A stretch of 64,000 nucleotides of DNA from the NCBI GenBank assembly GCA_014529385.2, contig CM043953.1:63938372-64002371 (forward strand). The letters run 5' to 3'. The translations under genes were made by a program, and so were the position numbers. Position 1 is the stretch's first letter. Every line of letters starts with the position of its first letter. Below, in pieces: positions 33,793-45,631 of the stretch. The notes under the pieces were generated by a model. The model did no database searches and was not told where the DNA came from. It worked only from the letters and a program-made list of their open reading frames with translations. The DNA is from Adiantum capillus-veneris (lineage: Eukaryota; Streptophyta; Polypodiopsida; Polypodiales; Pteridaceae).

Positions 33793-35261
33793 CTATAAGT
33801 GCATCATATTCTGATTGCATGGCAACCATCCAATTTTTTGAATTCTGTGCTTCACCAAAGAAAGAGGCTTCTCAACATCATGTAAGCTAGACATAGCCAA
33901 AGCATAACAATCTGATGCATAAGATGCATGGCGAGAGCCTGAACAAGTATGACTAGACAAAGGTGTATATAATTTACTGTCACGCAAAGTGTGTACCAAC
34001 CATTTTGTCATACCTCTAGCCTGCTCATTTTCAGCCCTTTCCTCATCAGGTATATCATGTACATCTACATTAGTAATAGGCTGATGTGTAACATTTTCAG
34101 AAACCCCCATAGGCTGTACATTTGCCTCATTGGAAATTACATTCGTATTTCCTCCACTGAAAAGAGGCAACAAAGTGTCATAAATGGCTTGTGAGCTTAC
34201 ATTACTCTCTCCAGTACATGACAACAAGGGTTGAACAGAATCTTCCACAAACACTACATCCCGTGAAACCAAAATACGCTTTGTTTGCGGATGATATAAC
34301 CTTTAACCTTTGCTTTTAACACTATAACCAACAAAATACATTTGACAGCCTTTTCATCCAATTTTCTGCGCTGTGTTTGTGGCACCAAAGCATATGCCAA
34401 ACAACCAAAAACACGCATGTGCTCAATAGAAGGCTTTCTATCATGCCATGCTTCATATGGAGTAATAGACTGCAAATCTTTTGTAGGACACATGTTAAGT
34501 ACATAAGTGGCACACATGATGGCCTCAAGCCAAAAAGAATGCAACAAAGCTTGACTTTTGACCATACGTCGTGCCATTTCCATCAGTAACCTATTTTTCC
34601 TCTTAGCAACACCATTTTGCTGAGGTGTATAAGGCACTGTACATTGGTGTTTTATCCCACGACTAGCCAGAAATGCATTAAATTCATGAGACATATACTC
34701 CCCCCCTCGATCAGAACGGATGGTGCCCATAGTACATTTCGAGACATTTTCAGCCATAGCCAGAAATTTTTTGAAGCACATAAAAACTTCAGACTTTGCT
34801 TTAAGCGGAAATACCCATGCATGCCTGGAGTAATCATCAATGAAAGTCACGAAGTAAAGGTAATTTCCCAAGGATGGTGTTTTCATGGGCCCACAAACAT
34901 CACTATGCACAAGCTGCAACCTGCATGTGGCCTGAACTGAACCATCCTTTGGAAACTTAGAACGCTGCATCTTACCCAAAATACAGCCCTCACAAACATG
35001 TTTGACAGGTGCTTCAAGAGGCAGCAAAGAAGCAACCATATCAGATTTCTGCAAACGCAGCAAACTGGCAAAATTCAGATGATCAAAACGTTCATGCCAA
35101 AGTTTTGCATCCGAAATAGCCCTTGAATCTGCAACAACATTTGCAAAATTTTGTCCACACTTGTCATACAAAGTGAGCTTATACAGCCCACGGCACAAAA
35201 GGCCAAATGCAACAATTTCATCACCAAAATTGAGATCATGAACTGTACATCTGTCATCCAC
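33793..35261 (-). pseudogene. Copia integrase and linker (catalytic Glu changed)
   Basis: Blocks 35261-34254 and 34272-33793. Seen: the pre-integrase zinc region WHERFDHLNFASLLRLQ with C-x-x-C in CEGCILGK; VHSDVCGPM (first Asp); FVTFIDDYSRHAWVF; TIRSDRGGEYMS (second Asp); then PQQNGVAKRKNRL, where family members have NGVAERKNR, so the catalytic Glu is Lys (GAG to AAG); and ITPYEAWHDRKPSIEHMRVFG. The second block is the variable linker before RT. A frame break lies near 34260. Confidence 0.92.
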
Positions 35262-36603
35262 AAAATTTGACTACAAGTCCAAGTCTAGCAAGTGCGGATA
35301 CAGACAAGAGATTCTTCTTGATCCCATGTACATAAAGTGCATCAACAAGTGTGAAGGAACTGCCATTTGTAGTAGTAAGCACAATCTTTCCAGCTCCCTG
35401 AACCGGATAAGAGGCATTGTTGGCACAAGTGACTGAATTCCCATGAGGGATAGACTCGAGAGAGGTAAACAATTCACGATGTGAGGTAATATGCTTTGTA
35501 GCACCACTGTCGAAATACCACACATGTGAATCTGCAGCAACTGACAAGCATGCATCATGGACAACATGATTGTAAGTGCACTCTGCGCTAAAAGCCCATT
35601 CTGCATCAACATCAGCAACACAGTCTGCTTTCACAGAAGACTCAACAATGGCTGCATTTGTAGTGGAACCAACATTTGCAGTGGAACCACCCTCTTTCTT
35701 CTTAGCCTCTTTGGCCTTCAACTTAGGACACGACTTGATCAAGTGATCATTAGATTTACAATAATGGCAACGCATTTTCTTTTTGCCCTTATCACCAGAA
35801 TTGCTAGACGATGTGCTGCCAGCAGAAGCATTGGGAACAGAAGTTTTGCCACTTGCAGCAGAACCATAAGAAGTGGTTGCATTGTTGTTACCACCCTTTC
35901 TTTGAGAAGCAATAAAAGCCTGTTCAATTGCACGCTGTCTAGTCCTGTTTTTTTTGGAAAGTGACTCTTGCAATAGCAATGTGCATAATGCATCAAAATT
36001 GACAACTTCTGGATTTCCTTGGGTCATAAGTCTCCAAGTACTAGCAAAAGTCTGGTAAGGCATCAAGAATAGTCTGCACAAGGGAACTGTCTGAAATGAC
36101 TTCACCTGCAGAAATAAGTTGCTCATTGATATCCTCGACACTAGCAAGGAAAGTGTCCATATCATCTTCTTCATGCATAATCTTCGACTCCAGCTCTTTA
36201 CACAGCAAAGCAATTTTAGCCTCCTTGCGGCTTGCATAAAGACCTGCTAGAATATCCCAAGCTTGTTTTGCAGATTTTGTTGAACAAATGTGAGGAACAA
36301 TGGTGTGCTTCACAGACAACGCAATCAATGCATGAGCCTGCACATCCTTTACATCCCAACGAGCTTGTTTTGCCTAGGCAAAACAACTCTAATAGTAGCA
36401 ATCCTTGCAGTAAGACCTGCAACATCCTCAACATCGCCTACATCCTCAGAACCACGACGTACATTAATGCCCTGCACAATGTTCCAGACGCCCTTTGACA
36501 CAAGAACATGTTGCATCATATAAGCCCACATAGGGTAGTTGTCCCCATCCAACCTGTCCTCAACAACAAACATCTTGAACACATCTGTGTTGTTGTCAGC
36601 CAT
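35254..36603 (-). pseudogene. Copia gag and protease
   Basis: Gag starts at MADNNTDVFKM (36603), the first Met followed by the usual gag opening. The frame changes near 36350 and again near 36050. Seen: LDGDNYPMWAYMMQHVL; AWDILAGLYASRKEAK; the knuckle CHYCKSNDHLIKSC (a clean CX2CX4HX4C); then protease WYFDSGATKHIT, the Copia catalytic motif; and LVDALYVHGIKKNLLSV. Gag builds the particle, the knuckle binds RNA and the protease cuts the polyprotein. The protease motif is intact; the gag frame is not. Confidence 0.92.
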
Positions 36604-36949
36604 GGTAAATGCTGCACCTGATGTGAAAACTGCCCGAAAATAGGAGAAATGGAGCGGGAACAATACGTGCTATATAGCACAAACCGTAGAAGACTATGAG
36701 GCACCTATTATGCAGAAAACGGCACTGATAGAAATTCTGCACAAAAAGACGAAGTAGCATGTGCAGTACTGCTTGTAGTGGAAACGGAGGCCGAAATGAG
36801 CCCGAATCAAAAATCTGAGCAGACTGAGCTCTACGAGTTCGCCTGAAATTTTTGTCAACCTGCGAACGCTTGCCAAAGCTCACTGAAATCAGAGAAAGTG
36901 AGCAGGCGTGTGCTGGAGGAGCTGGCGACTAAGCCCGGGAAGACGCAAC
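36604..36949 (-). other. Copia 5' leader
   Basis: Untranslated stretch between the primer site and gag. Nothing else was recognised. Confidence 0.7.
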
Positions 36950-36963
36950 CTGCTCTGATACCA
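36950..36963 (-). other. Copia primer-binding site (initiator tRNA-Met)
   Basis: The minus strand reads TGGTATCAGAGCAG, two bases after the 5' LTR. This is the classic initiator-Met complement of plant Copia elements. Confidence 0.95.
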
Positions 36964-36965
36964 AT

Positions 36966-37191
36966 TGTTGGAATTAGGGTTGCAGAGAAACGTACATAGC
37001 TTGGAGAAGACGAAGGAAGCTCAAGGCACACAATAGAGAGTGTGTTACTTAGTATGCAATGGAAAGATGGATAGCCCTAGAGTGATGGCGTATATACAAT
37101 GCTCGTGGGAAAATACCTCCTAAAGAGGGAAAAAATGCCCCGGCGGTCCTAGTGTGTTCACACACATCACTACCACATGTATATGGTAACA
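36966..37191 (-). repeat. Copia 5' LTR
   Basis: On the plus strand it runs from TGTTGGAATTAGGG to ATATGGTAACA. It is flanked outside by ACTTT. Confidence 0.95.
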
Positions 37192-37399
37192 ACTTTGGTT
37201 TGCCAGCTAATCACTAGTCCTTTGCCAACAATGTATGCAACAAAATTTTAATGCTTATGGTAATTGTCACAAGCAATACTTGTGATTGGAGTGCTTAAAT
37301 TGCATTCACCTTTGTTGCATGATAGGGCTATGCAACATGATTTTGAAAAAAATGACAAACAAACTAAAAATATATGCATACCTTATTAATCACTCAATG

Positions 37400-38430
37400 C
37401 GACTTGCTGTGTTGTCAATCTCTTGCATTTTGCATGTCCATGCATGCCAAGCTTTTCGTATCCTTGTGGATGTGCTCTGCAGAATCTCGAGCCTTGTCAT
37501 AAGATCTTGTTGTAGTTTTAACCATGGTATGTACCATGGCGGTTTGTAGCCTTGCCCATTGCAGCCTTGCTTGATTTGTATACCTTTAACAAGCCGTGTT
37601 ATTATGACAAATTCACTAATTTGCCCATTTACAAGATAAGCACTAAGAAGTTTTGAGGAAACACATGGAGCACATGTGCTTCCGCAAAACTTCATAGTGC
37701 TTGAAGTGTTTCTTGGGTGCTTTTTGGGATCCAAGAAGCACTAAGAAGTTTTGAGGAAGCACATGGAGCACATGTGCTTCCGCAAAACTTCATAGTGCTT
37801 GAAGTGTTTCTTGGGTGCTTTTTGGGATCCAAGAAGAGCAAAGATGCTTTGCATTGCTCTACGTTCTTCTTCATGTTTAGTCTTGAGATTGACAGAGGGT
37901 AAAGGGGCCAATATAAGGCCACTTAAAACATGGTGGCCAATAGAGGGACATTCAATTTGAATGATCTCGATGAAATGATAGGATTGTCAATTTAAAATAA
38001 AGTTAATACGAAAAGATAGATCATATGAAGCTCTTACCATTCCCAATGCCATCCCAATCATAGTTCCCGGATATTTAGATAATATTTTCTATTTAATTTT
38101 AAGGTGGCCTTGTTTTGGACCACAATCCGTTATTGGCCCCTTTATCTTGGATGTTTTATGAGAGCTTGCCCATAGTTGCTTTGTGTTGTCACACTCACTT
38201 TGCTTGTGCTATGGATTTTAGGTGCTCGCTCTTCTCACTAATCATTGGAACCGTGATGGCTTTGATTACTTGTTTCCATTCTTCAAAGCTCCTATGTTCT
38301 CCAAAAGAGATCATCCCTTCTTTGCTTTCTTGTATAATCTCTTTGTAACTGGCCATCGATTGGACATTTTTGAAGATAAGATGGTTCCTTAGATTTCCAA
38401 ACTTGTCAAAAATAGCAAAAGTGGACAATT
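37400..38430 (-). other. Possible minus-strand exons, unrecognised
   Basis: One block at 38428-38200 reads FDKFGNLRNHLIFKNVQSMA and HRSFEEWKQVIKAITVPM, and ends at a good donor, GCAAA|GTGAGT. A second at 37560-37400 reads WYIPWLKLQQDLMTRLEIL and IRKAWHAWTCKMQEIDN. Both look like helical, charged protein. I do not recognise the family, and cannot show they belong together. The duplicated hairpin lies between them. Confidence 0.3.
37638..37836. repeat. 98-bp tandem duplication, each unit folding into a 65-nt hairpin
   Basis: Units 37641-37738 and 37739-37836 differ at about one position. Each hairpin (37638-37702 and 37736-37800) has 30-nt arms and a 5-nt loop. In the second copy 28 of 30 positions pair. 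The arms start AAGCACTAAGAAGTTTTG and end CAAAACTTCATAGTGCTT. Confidence 0.9.
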
Positions 38431-38773
38431 TGTGTACTCAGGAGGTGTCCCCAATTTTGCAAAAGAGAGAATTTGGTGAGATTCTCTTCATATCTTTGAG
38501 GAGAAAAGAGGGAAGGAGGACACGTGTAGAGAGAGAGGGTTATATTCTTGGCATACCAACAGCAAAGGCGAGGGAGCGGGGATTGTTTTGGGTCATCTGC
38601 GCAAAGAGGGGTGCATTGTGCAGGTTCCACAAGGGTCCATTGTGTGGCCCAATGAGGCAACACTAGAGCGCTGTGATGGAGCAGGGAGCGGCCATCGCCA
38701 TCATTGCTCGGGGTGTGCTTGTGGAAGGAGGACACAGAATAGGGCTGCAGACCAGATAAAGTTGCAGCAGGAG

Positions 38774-38845
<72 letters not shown>

Positions 38846-39250
38846 CTCTCTCTGGTTTCTCTGTGGCCGGAGATGCACCAATTGTCAACATGATGATGGA
38901 AGGCTGTTGTGTAGGAAATGAGCTCCATTTTTTTTTGTTTGCCTCGACGCTCTTGAACGGAAGTAGAGTGGATTGCAGGCGATGTGCAGAGCTGGAGGAG
39001 ATCGCGTTCAGGAGCAGGCCAGGTTTGGGGCGGAAGGGGGGCTCTGTCCCCACTCGCGACAGACGTGCAGAGCACGCACAGGATGAGACATGAGAAATGG
39101 AAGAGAGAGGAGAGAGACGTGAAGAGAGAGGAGAGAGACGGGGTGTTTTTGCTCGCCAAGGACAGGGGGGGATCTGCCGAGATTCGGCTTGGTTTTTTTA
39201 GAACTTTCCTCCCATGCTTAGGTTGCTCTTGAAGAACGCGATCCATTTAC
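38431..39250. other. GC-richer stretch with GA tracts, no confident gene
   Basis: Long open frames here exist only because they run through microsatellites. GAGAGAGG-type repeats lie at 39096-39140. Confidence 0.4.
38777..38841. repeat. Compound (TC)n(AC)n microsatellite
   Basis: About 32 nt of TC followed directly by about 33 nt of AC. Confidence 0.95.
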
Positions 39251-40560
39251 ATATTTTGCCTCAAGGCCTCTCGTCACTAGACAAAACTAGAGAACCTTAA
39301 TAAGAATTTAACCTTTATCAACGCTTACTAGTTTATAATCCCTCCATAATTCAAGGGGTCTAACCTGACGATCTACTTTTTTATTTTTTTGGTCGTCTCG
39401 CTTGCACGAGCTAGTTTTACAGGATTGCGCCCACCCTCCACTATGCTTCAACCCCTGCGGACAATCTACTTCTTAAGTCATATGACAATTGCCTTCAGAA
39501 ATTAGGAGGTCCACATGAGGCTTCACTAAAAAAAAAAGATATATTAGCGGGATAGCCTAGAGGATAAAGTGTCCAAGAGCAAACCCTTACTAGACATCCA
39601 TGATTAGAATCTATTGGAAAGGTGTGTCATAATTCCAAACCCTTTTGCAAGCAAACACGCTCCATACTTCCAACGAAGTGATATCTTTAGTGCAGACAAA
39701 AGTGTACCAAGAGCAAATATTTTGAGGACACCATGATCATTTATTGGCCCTAGTCCATTGAGAATCTAACTCTCACTTACACAAACAACAAGATGAGAAG
39801 TTAGATGCAAGAGGGAGTGCCATGTTGTGGGAGGAGAGGGACCACTTGTGGGAGTGGACGCCAAGGCACTATGTCGGGGTATATTCTTTTTTTTTTGGGG
39901 TTGTAGCTAAGGCATAGAGAAGGCAATTACTTGCATGCCATCTCTCTACCTCTCTGCCCACATCATCACCCAATCTACTGCAAGGAGTCCTTGGTGCAAG
40001 CGATGATGGTGTTATGGAGGATGATAGCATAGACAATGGGCATGTTCTTGTAGTGTACACAAGGACACGAGGTAAATGCAATCAAGGACTGCTTATTGTG
40101 GAGTTGAAGGAAAATGACAAAGGCGAGCCTCTCCATTCATCCAAGGGACATGCCACAACCTCGTAATGCTGAAGTGTGGTTTTCAACATCACCAATCTTT
40201 ATAGAAGCTAAAGGATACCCCACATGAGAAGGGGGTAAGTGTTATTAGTTAGCCTTCTTCCCCATTGATAATTGCACATCAAAGAGGTGCAGTCAACATA
40301 CTCACATTTTACCCCAACGAGAGCTAGAAAAATACATTTTCCTAACCGAAGAAAATAAGGGCAAACTTGAAATTCTACCGGTTTTTAGGTCAAAATTTGA
40401 AGCTTTTGCCGGTATTTACACTAAACCTTGTGTAAATTTGCTGGATTTCTTCAAGGCAAGCTCATAACGTGAGCAGTTATGAGAGTCAACCTCCCTCTGA
40501 TCTCTTTGTCTCTCTTTCTCTCTCCCCCTATCTTCCTTTCATCGATTAGAGCCTTTCTGA

Positions 40561-40566
<6 letters not shown>
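39251..40566. other. Nothing recognised
   Basis: AT-rich. Only short open frames without domain signals. Confidence 0.5.
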
Positions 40567-40704
<138 letters not shown>

Positions 40705-40826
40705 GTGTGCATGTATGCACATGTTGAAATTGACCTATCTACCATCCCAAAAGCTGATTCACACAAGAAGATGTACTCATGCTATATCTAATAGTGGACT
40801 GTCCACACAAAATTCCACTCTTTGTC

Positions 40827-40867
<41 letters not shown>

Positions 40868-40869
<2 letters not shown>

Positions 40870-42339
40870 GAGACATACTTGAGTTGCATCGAGAGCTACC
40901 CCATGGATGGCCGAGCTTTACCGTAAGCAGGCAAGCCCTCCTCTCTTCATAAAAATATGCTCAATGTTCATGTTTTTGTTAATGTCTCTGCCATGTGCAT
41001 GCACATACATACATGCACTCATTATAGTAACCCATAAATTGGGAGAGAAGGGACACCAACAAAGGTGCCCAATGCTCAAAAAATTTTCAAGCACAAGTGT
41101 CTCTTTATGGTTATTTTTAAAATTTTGAAAATAGTACGCTTGTTTACATGTCATTGTGGCAAGTTGCGGTAAGTAAAAGTTTGTTATTATAGTACACCTA
41201 GTGTGTTTTTGGTAGCCTCGATGAGAGGAAAAATGTGTAATCTTCAGCACCTAAAGGCTCAGCTTAAGCTTGAAGCCGTTTTGTAATTTTTTTGAGATTT
41301 AAATACACTCACTTACTATTGTGAGTTTGACAAAAAAAAATTATTCGAAAATACACTTGCCTTGGTCTTAAAGAAAACCCTTTGAAAAAATAAAGGCAAA
41401 TTTATCTTTAATAATTAGATTTTCATTAAACAATAAAATATCCATAATAATTGTCAATTTTTTAAATTTGCATTTAACCTAGACCATTTACTTTATGTAG
41501 AGTAGAAACCCTTTGACTTTACATTTTCCGAAGTCTTTTTGTTATGTTTGCTAAGTTAGTGTAAAGTAGAAAGTTTCTATTTTCAATTCCCAAAAGTCTT
41601 TTCATTTTCTGCAATGTTACTATTCACTTTTGCATTTTAAATATTCCTACCTTTGACTTTTGCATTTTTTGTTATAAGGTTTTTTGTTAAATGAAGGAGT
41701 GAGTGACACATGGAGGGTCTCTCCTTCCTTGAAAAATTTAAACAGCTGCATGTATAGTATAGAAGTCCATCACCTCCATGCATCTTCTGATCTACTTTCA
41801 CCTAAAAATAACCAAGGCTGAAAGTAAATTGTTACAAATGAAATTTGACTCTGTACGATAACAGATTTGTACAAAAACACCCAAATAGCTTTTAGATTTT
41901 GTACAAGAGTGACAAAATGAAATTTTATTCAAGAAGAGATGTGTTTATCTATAAGCTGAAGATTTTAGATCTTTTTTGAATAGCAATCGCCCGGGAGGGG
42001 GGGGAGAGAAAGAGAGAGAGAGAGATCCTCACTTGTATCCATACAAAAAATGAACAACTATTTTGCAAGTTTCAAAGGATCCTCTACTTGTAATCGATGC
42101 TGGATTAATTGTTTAAATATTGTTTTAGTTATCTAAAGTATATTCTTAGTTTGCAATAAATGGTTCTAAATAGGAAACGTACATTCCCTTTATCTCAACA
42201 TCTCATGCTTTCTATTGAAGAAACAAAGCTCCATAACCATCCATGTATCCTAAAGTGCAGTTTTAATAACATATTCACCTCGGCCCTCAGCCTTCCTTAT
42301 TATGAAAAAATGGGAAGCTTTGGAGCCTTTTGACAAGAG
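40868..42339. other. AT-rich DNA, nothing recognised
   Basis: A G-run and GA tract lie at 41996-42026. No coding signal. Confidence 0.5.
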
Positions 42340-42495
42340 CTGGCGTTTGCCTCTTTTCATAATGCATGTTACAAGTGTCTTAAAATTGGCCACTATGCTA
42401 GGGACTCTTGTGAGGCAGTGATTGTCAGCAAACCGGTGGTTAAAACCACTTGGATGCGTGTATTTAGAGATGTAAATCCACCTTGGCTTTGAATA
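42340..42495 (+). pseudogene. Zinc-knuckle fragment, probably LINE or retrotransposon gag
   Basis: Seen: FHNACYKCLKIGHYARDSC, a CCHC knuckle with one residue more than usual between His and the last Cys, then VVKTTWMRVFRDVNPPW and a stop. No RT was found nearby. Too short to place in a family. Confidence 0.45.
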
Positions 42496-42700
42496 CAAGC
42501 ATGCTAGGGGAGAATTTCGTCAGGTCTATGGTAAGACCGGGCAGCCTAAGGGTCAGGACAAACATGCAGTAACGGGGTCCTATAATTAGCAAGACCAAGG
42601 CTCTGTATAGGGCATGACTGGGTGGTTATTTTCATGTGCTAGTCCCCTCAATCTTACATTGGTTCAGAGCTCAAGTGCGTTCTAAATAGAGTCTATACGA
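42496..42700. other. Flanking DNA with a repeated segment
   Basis: The stretch 42528-42600 (GGGTCCTATAATTAGCAAG and neighbours) recurs at 47800-47880 on the other side of the next element. Confidence 0.6.
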
Positions 42701-43849
42701 TGTCAGGAGTTTTTTGGAGCAAGGGATTGCGCATATGTACATACCCATGCATGGTGCATCAAATAAAGTATTGCCCATTTTCCAGAGCCAGGTGGTTATG
42801 TGGGGCCCACATGTGTACAGGTAGGGCAACATGTACATAGTGCATCGATTTTCACTATTTCTAGTACCAGTGTGTTTTTTCTATAATAATGAGGAGTTGG
42901 TAGCGTGTAAAACTTCTCGAGGAAGCTATCCGCGGGCCGACGACATGAGGTAAGTAGGTGCGTCATATGGCATCTAGTGGCGTCAAGACGACGAATGGGG
43001 TCAATATTGCACGCGGAGAAGTACGGACACAACGTGGGTGTTTTCTTGTGAGAATTATGCAAAAAGGTCATCATGAGGACCATCTTTTGGGGCCACTTCA
43101 CGTGGTTGCAAGACGCATTATTGAAAAATGTTGAGTGCCAGGTGTGTGGATGATGCAAAAAGGTGACAACTATGCACTGCGAGGTAAGTTTTTGGCCTAT
43201 TCGGGGTCCGTTTGAGGTCATCTAAAAGGCCAAGGGTGTCCAAGTAATAAAGCTAAGTGTGGGAACTAAGAAAACAGAGTGAAGACCAGAAAAAACGTGG
43301 AGAAGAGCGGAGGAACAGCCGCAGGTGTGTTTTTTGGGTTTTTGGAGCCTGTTTTGGCCGTAAACTGCTCATCCGAGGTCGGATTTGAGCACTTTGACAT
43401 TGTAGACTGGGGTTTTGGGCCGTTCCAAACGCGATGGCGCTGTCCATTTTGTCAAATTACTCACTCTTTTTCTGCTATTTTGGCTGTGTAAGTTTCTCCT
43501 ATGAGCGAAGTTTCTGCTCCTATTTGTGATTGTATCTGGTATCTTTTACCCATATTGTGTGAGCTATTTGCCCCATTTGTGTTGGCCCAAGCTCAATTGT
43601 ATCTAATATCAGAAGTTCCCCTCTTTTGAGCTGAGTTTTTTGGGTGTGTGTGTGTCTGTGTGTGTGTGTCTCTGTGTGTGGAGTGGGCAAGTGGATAGTT
43701 TCTCTCCTCTCACTCCATAGGTGTGTTCCCTGTCTCGGCTAGGTGTGTTGTGTAAGCCGAGTGGTGCCCCATAGTGTGTGTATGTATCTTCCCAAGAGTG
43801 TGTGTCGGGTCATTATAGAGGCGTTCTGTGTGTTTCCATCCCGCTCACA
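42701..43849 (+). repeat. 5' LTR of the gag-only element
   Basis: From TGTCAGGAGTTTTTTGGAGC to CCCGCTCACA, 1149 bp, with a TG-rich stretch near 43640-43680. Confidence 0.93.
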
Positions 43850-43855
43850 TTCTTT

Positions 43856-43873
43856 TGGCGTCCCCACGGAGGA
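43856..43873 (+). other. Primer-binding site, unusual
   Basis: TGGCGTCCCCACGGAGGA, six bases after the LTR. The array at the right edge has TGGTGCCCCCACGGAGGA in the same place. The tRNA is not identified. Confidence 0.7.
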
Positions 43874-44582
43874 TCTTCTTCGAGTACCTTCTGCTTCGAG
43901 CTTCAAGCTTTGAGATTCGGGATTACAGGTTGCAAGTTGCAGATTACAGGTTACAGGGACATGTACAGGTACGAGTGATTCACACAGGTACAGGTAGCTG
44001 GAGTACAGTGATATACTAGCATTGGTGTCACTTGCAGTTGTTGTGGGTATGCATCACTTGGCGCCTGTTTGAGTGCATTGTCTGTTGGATTGTACGTTAC
44101 TTGTGGAAACTGCCATGGTACGCCTTTGTGGAGCCATATATGGTTTTATTTGGCAGTCCCAACCATTTCTGAGACTTGGCCTGGAAGATAGTCATTTCTG
44201 AGACTATACGCGATTTGCATTAGCCTTCGTGTGAGGGTCGATAGCGTGAGGTTTTATTGAGCTGGGGGATTCTCAAATGTGGAGATCCTTTCGGTGATAC
44301 AGGTAGCTGGAGCACCCTTTTCGTGACCTCGCCATAGGCTATGTACTAGCGATTCCTATTTGACGCTCGGGTTCTATTGTTGACAGTTTATGCATACATA
44401 TATGGTCTATATTTTGGGTTCACACTGCTCTACTTCTGGGGAAACTCTGCCAAAATTTTTCCGAGTTGTGATGGCTGGTTTTTTGGTCTTTTAAGCCATT
44501 TATGCTGTTATGCTGCTGAAATTTTGGCAAAATCAGAGGATAAGACAGGTGTGCTTTCTTGGGAGCTGCATGGTTGACTTTA
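43874..44582 (+). other. Leader of the gag-only element
   Basis: It contains short ACAGGT-type repeats near 43925-43998. No gene recognised. Confidence 0.5.
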
Positions 44583-44801
44583 ATGGATGATCAAAATGGC
44601 CCTGAATTCACTCCTTTTCATTTAACTCAGAGAATCCAGATAAATGTTCATGTATCCAGGAAGATTTTTTTGCAGCAGCGCATAGTCTTTATGTTCGGGC
44701 CAAGAAGATTACGAGAGATCCTGGAATGTCCTTTGCCTGTTGTAATTCCAATGATCAACTATGAAAACTTATTTGATGTGCATGTGTTTGTCCTTATCTG
44801 A
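44583..44801 (+). CDS. Small conserved pre-gag ORF (72 residues)
   Basis: It starts MDDQNGPEFTPFHLTQRIQI. It aligns end to end with the small ORFs at 57617-57390 and 63631-63404: PFH-x-RI-I-V, R(K)IF-QQRI, F-A/P-RLREIL, P-PVV/IP, FDV-F-L(I/V). It ends about 100 nt before gag, as the others do (about 90 nt). The family is not known to me. The fold is predicted mixed alpha/beta, with no signal peptide or membrane segment. The start chosen is the MD that all copies share, though the frame is open further upstream. Conservation across diverged elements suggests a real protein. Confidence 0.6.
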   Translation: MDDQNGPEFTPFHLTQRIQINVHVSRKIFLQQRIVFMFGPRRLREILECPLPVVIPMINYENLFDVHVFVLI

Positions 44802-44901
44802 AGTTGAGCTCTATTGAAGTTTCTGGGAATTGAGTTAGTCAAAAGTTTTGGGTTCTTGCACGTGTGTTTGAAGGGGTTCTCAAAGCATTGTAACTTGGGC
44901 C

Positions 44902-45631
44902 ATGGCTTTCTCTTATCCGGAATTTCATGGAAGAAGTGGTGAAGATGCGGAAGACTTTCTGGAGCAAGTCGAGGTGGCATGCATAAGCAACAATATGTGT
45001 GATGAGGACAAGATTTTGAGGCTATTTGGATTGCTTTTGAAAGATGAGGCCCGTGTTTGGTTCATGGATTTGGAAGCTAAAGAAGCAGTGGCTTCTTCTT
45101 ATGGTTTGAGTCTTGACAAGTTTATAGAAGCGTTTTTAGAGCGTTTCCAGGTTTTTGAAGATGCAAATGCAGTATGGAATGAGCTCAATGCTCTTAAGCA
45201 AGGTTCTTGTCAAGGTGTTGATGCTTATGTACAAGGTTTTACAGATTTATGGACTCGTTGGTGTGTTGCTCTTAAGGATGAGACCCCCCCCTTTTTCATT
45301 GAAGAAAAGTTCTTTTGTTGATGGTTTGTCACCTTGGTTGCGGTTCGAGGTTGAGTTGAAGACGCCCGAGTCTTTTGAAGATGCGGTATGCATTGCAAAG
45401 CACAAGGAATGGAAGTTTAAGCGTCTTGAGGAACATGGTATCAGTACAGGTATGCGTGTGCAAGATAGATTTGACATGGAAGATGAAGTTAAGCCTAAGC
45501 AGGTGAAAAGTAGCCTATCCTATAATGTTTCTCGTTTCTTCCCAAGGTCTATTGTGAAGCGTAAAGAGGTCTTGCAGGTTGACAGGTTTATGGAAGAGCC
45601 TAAAGAGGTGAGTAATGCTTTGGATACATGA
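44902..45631 (+). pseudogene. Gag of the gag-only element (one frameshift)
   Basis: It starts MAFSYPEFHGRSGEDAEDFL, the same MAF-x-(P)-F-x-G opening as the array's gag. Seen: the retrotransposon gag fold with LLKDEARVWFMDLEA, LDKFIEAFLERFQVF and YVQGFTDLWTRWCVAL. The frame breaks in a T-rich stretch at 45310-45316, and the sequence continues in the next frame as FVDGLSPWLRFEVELKTPES. It then ends at a TGA (45629-45631). No zinc knuckle is seen. A single-base indel explains the break. Programmed frameshifting is possible but has no clear slippery site or pseudoknot that I can show. Confidence 0.75.

Larger units (their letters stand above)
32028..37196 (-). mobile_element. Complete Ty1/Copia LTR retrotransposon (degenerate)
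   Basis: LTRs lie at 32033-32257 and 36966-37191, flanked by the 5-bp target duplication ACTTT (32028-32032 and 37192-37196). It has an initiator-Met primer site and a G-rich polypurine tract. Gene order is gag, protease, integrase, RT, RNase H. The two LTRs differ at about a dozen positions plus a few indels, so the insertion is not recent. Frameshifts and lost catalytic residues mean it cannot move unaided. Confidence 0.95.

Noticed and set aside
38406-39246. Two long minus-strand frames with Cys-Val and Glu-Arg runs
   Set aside because: Driven by the TC/AC compound microsatellite, with no domain in the rest.
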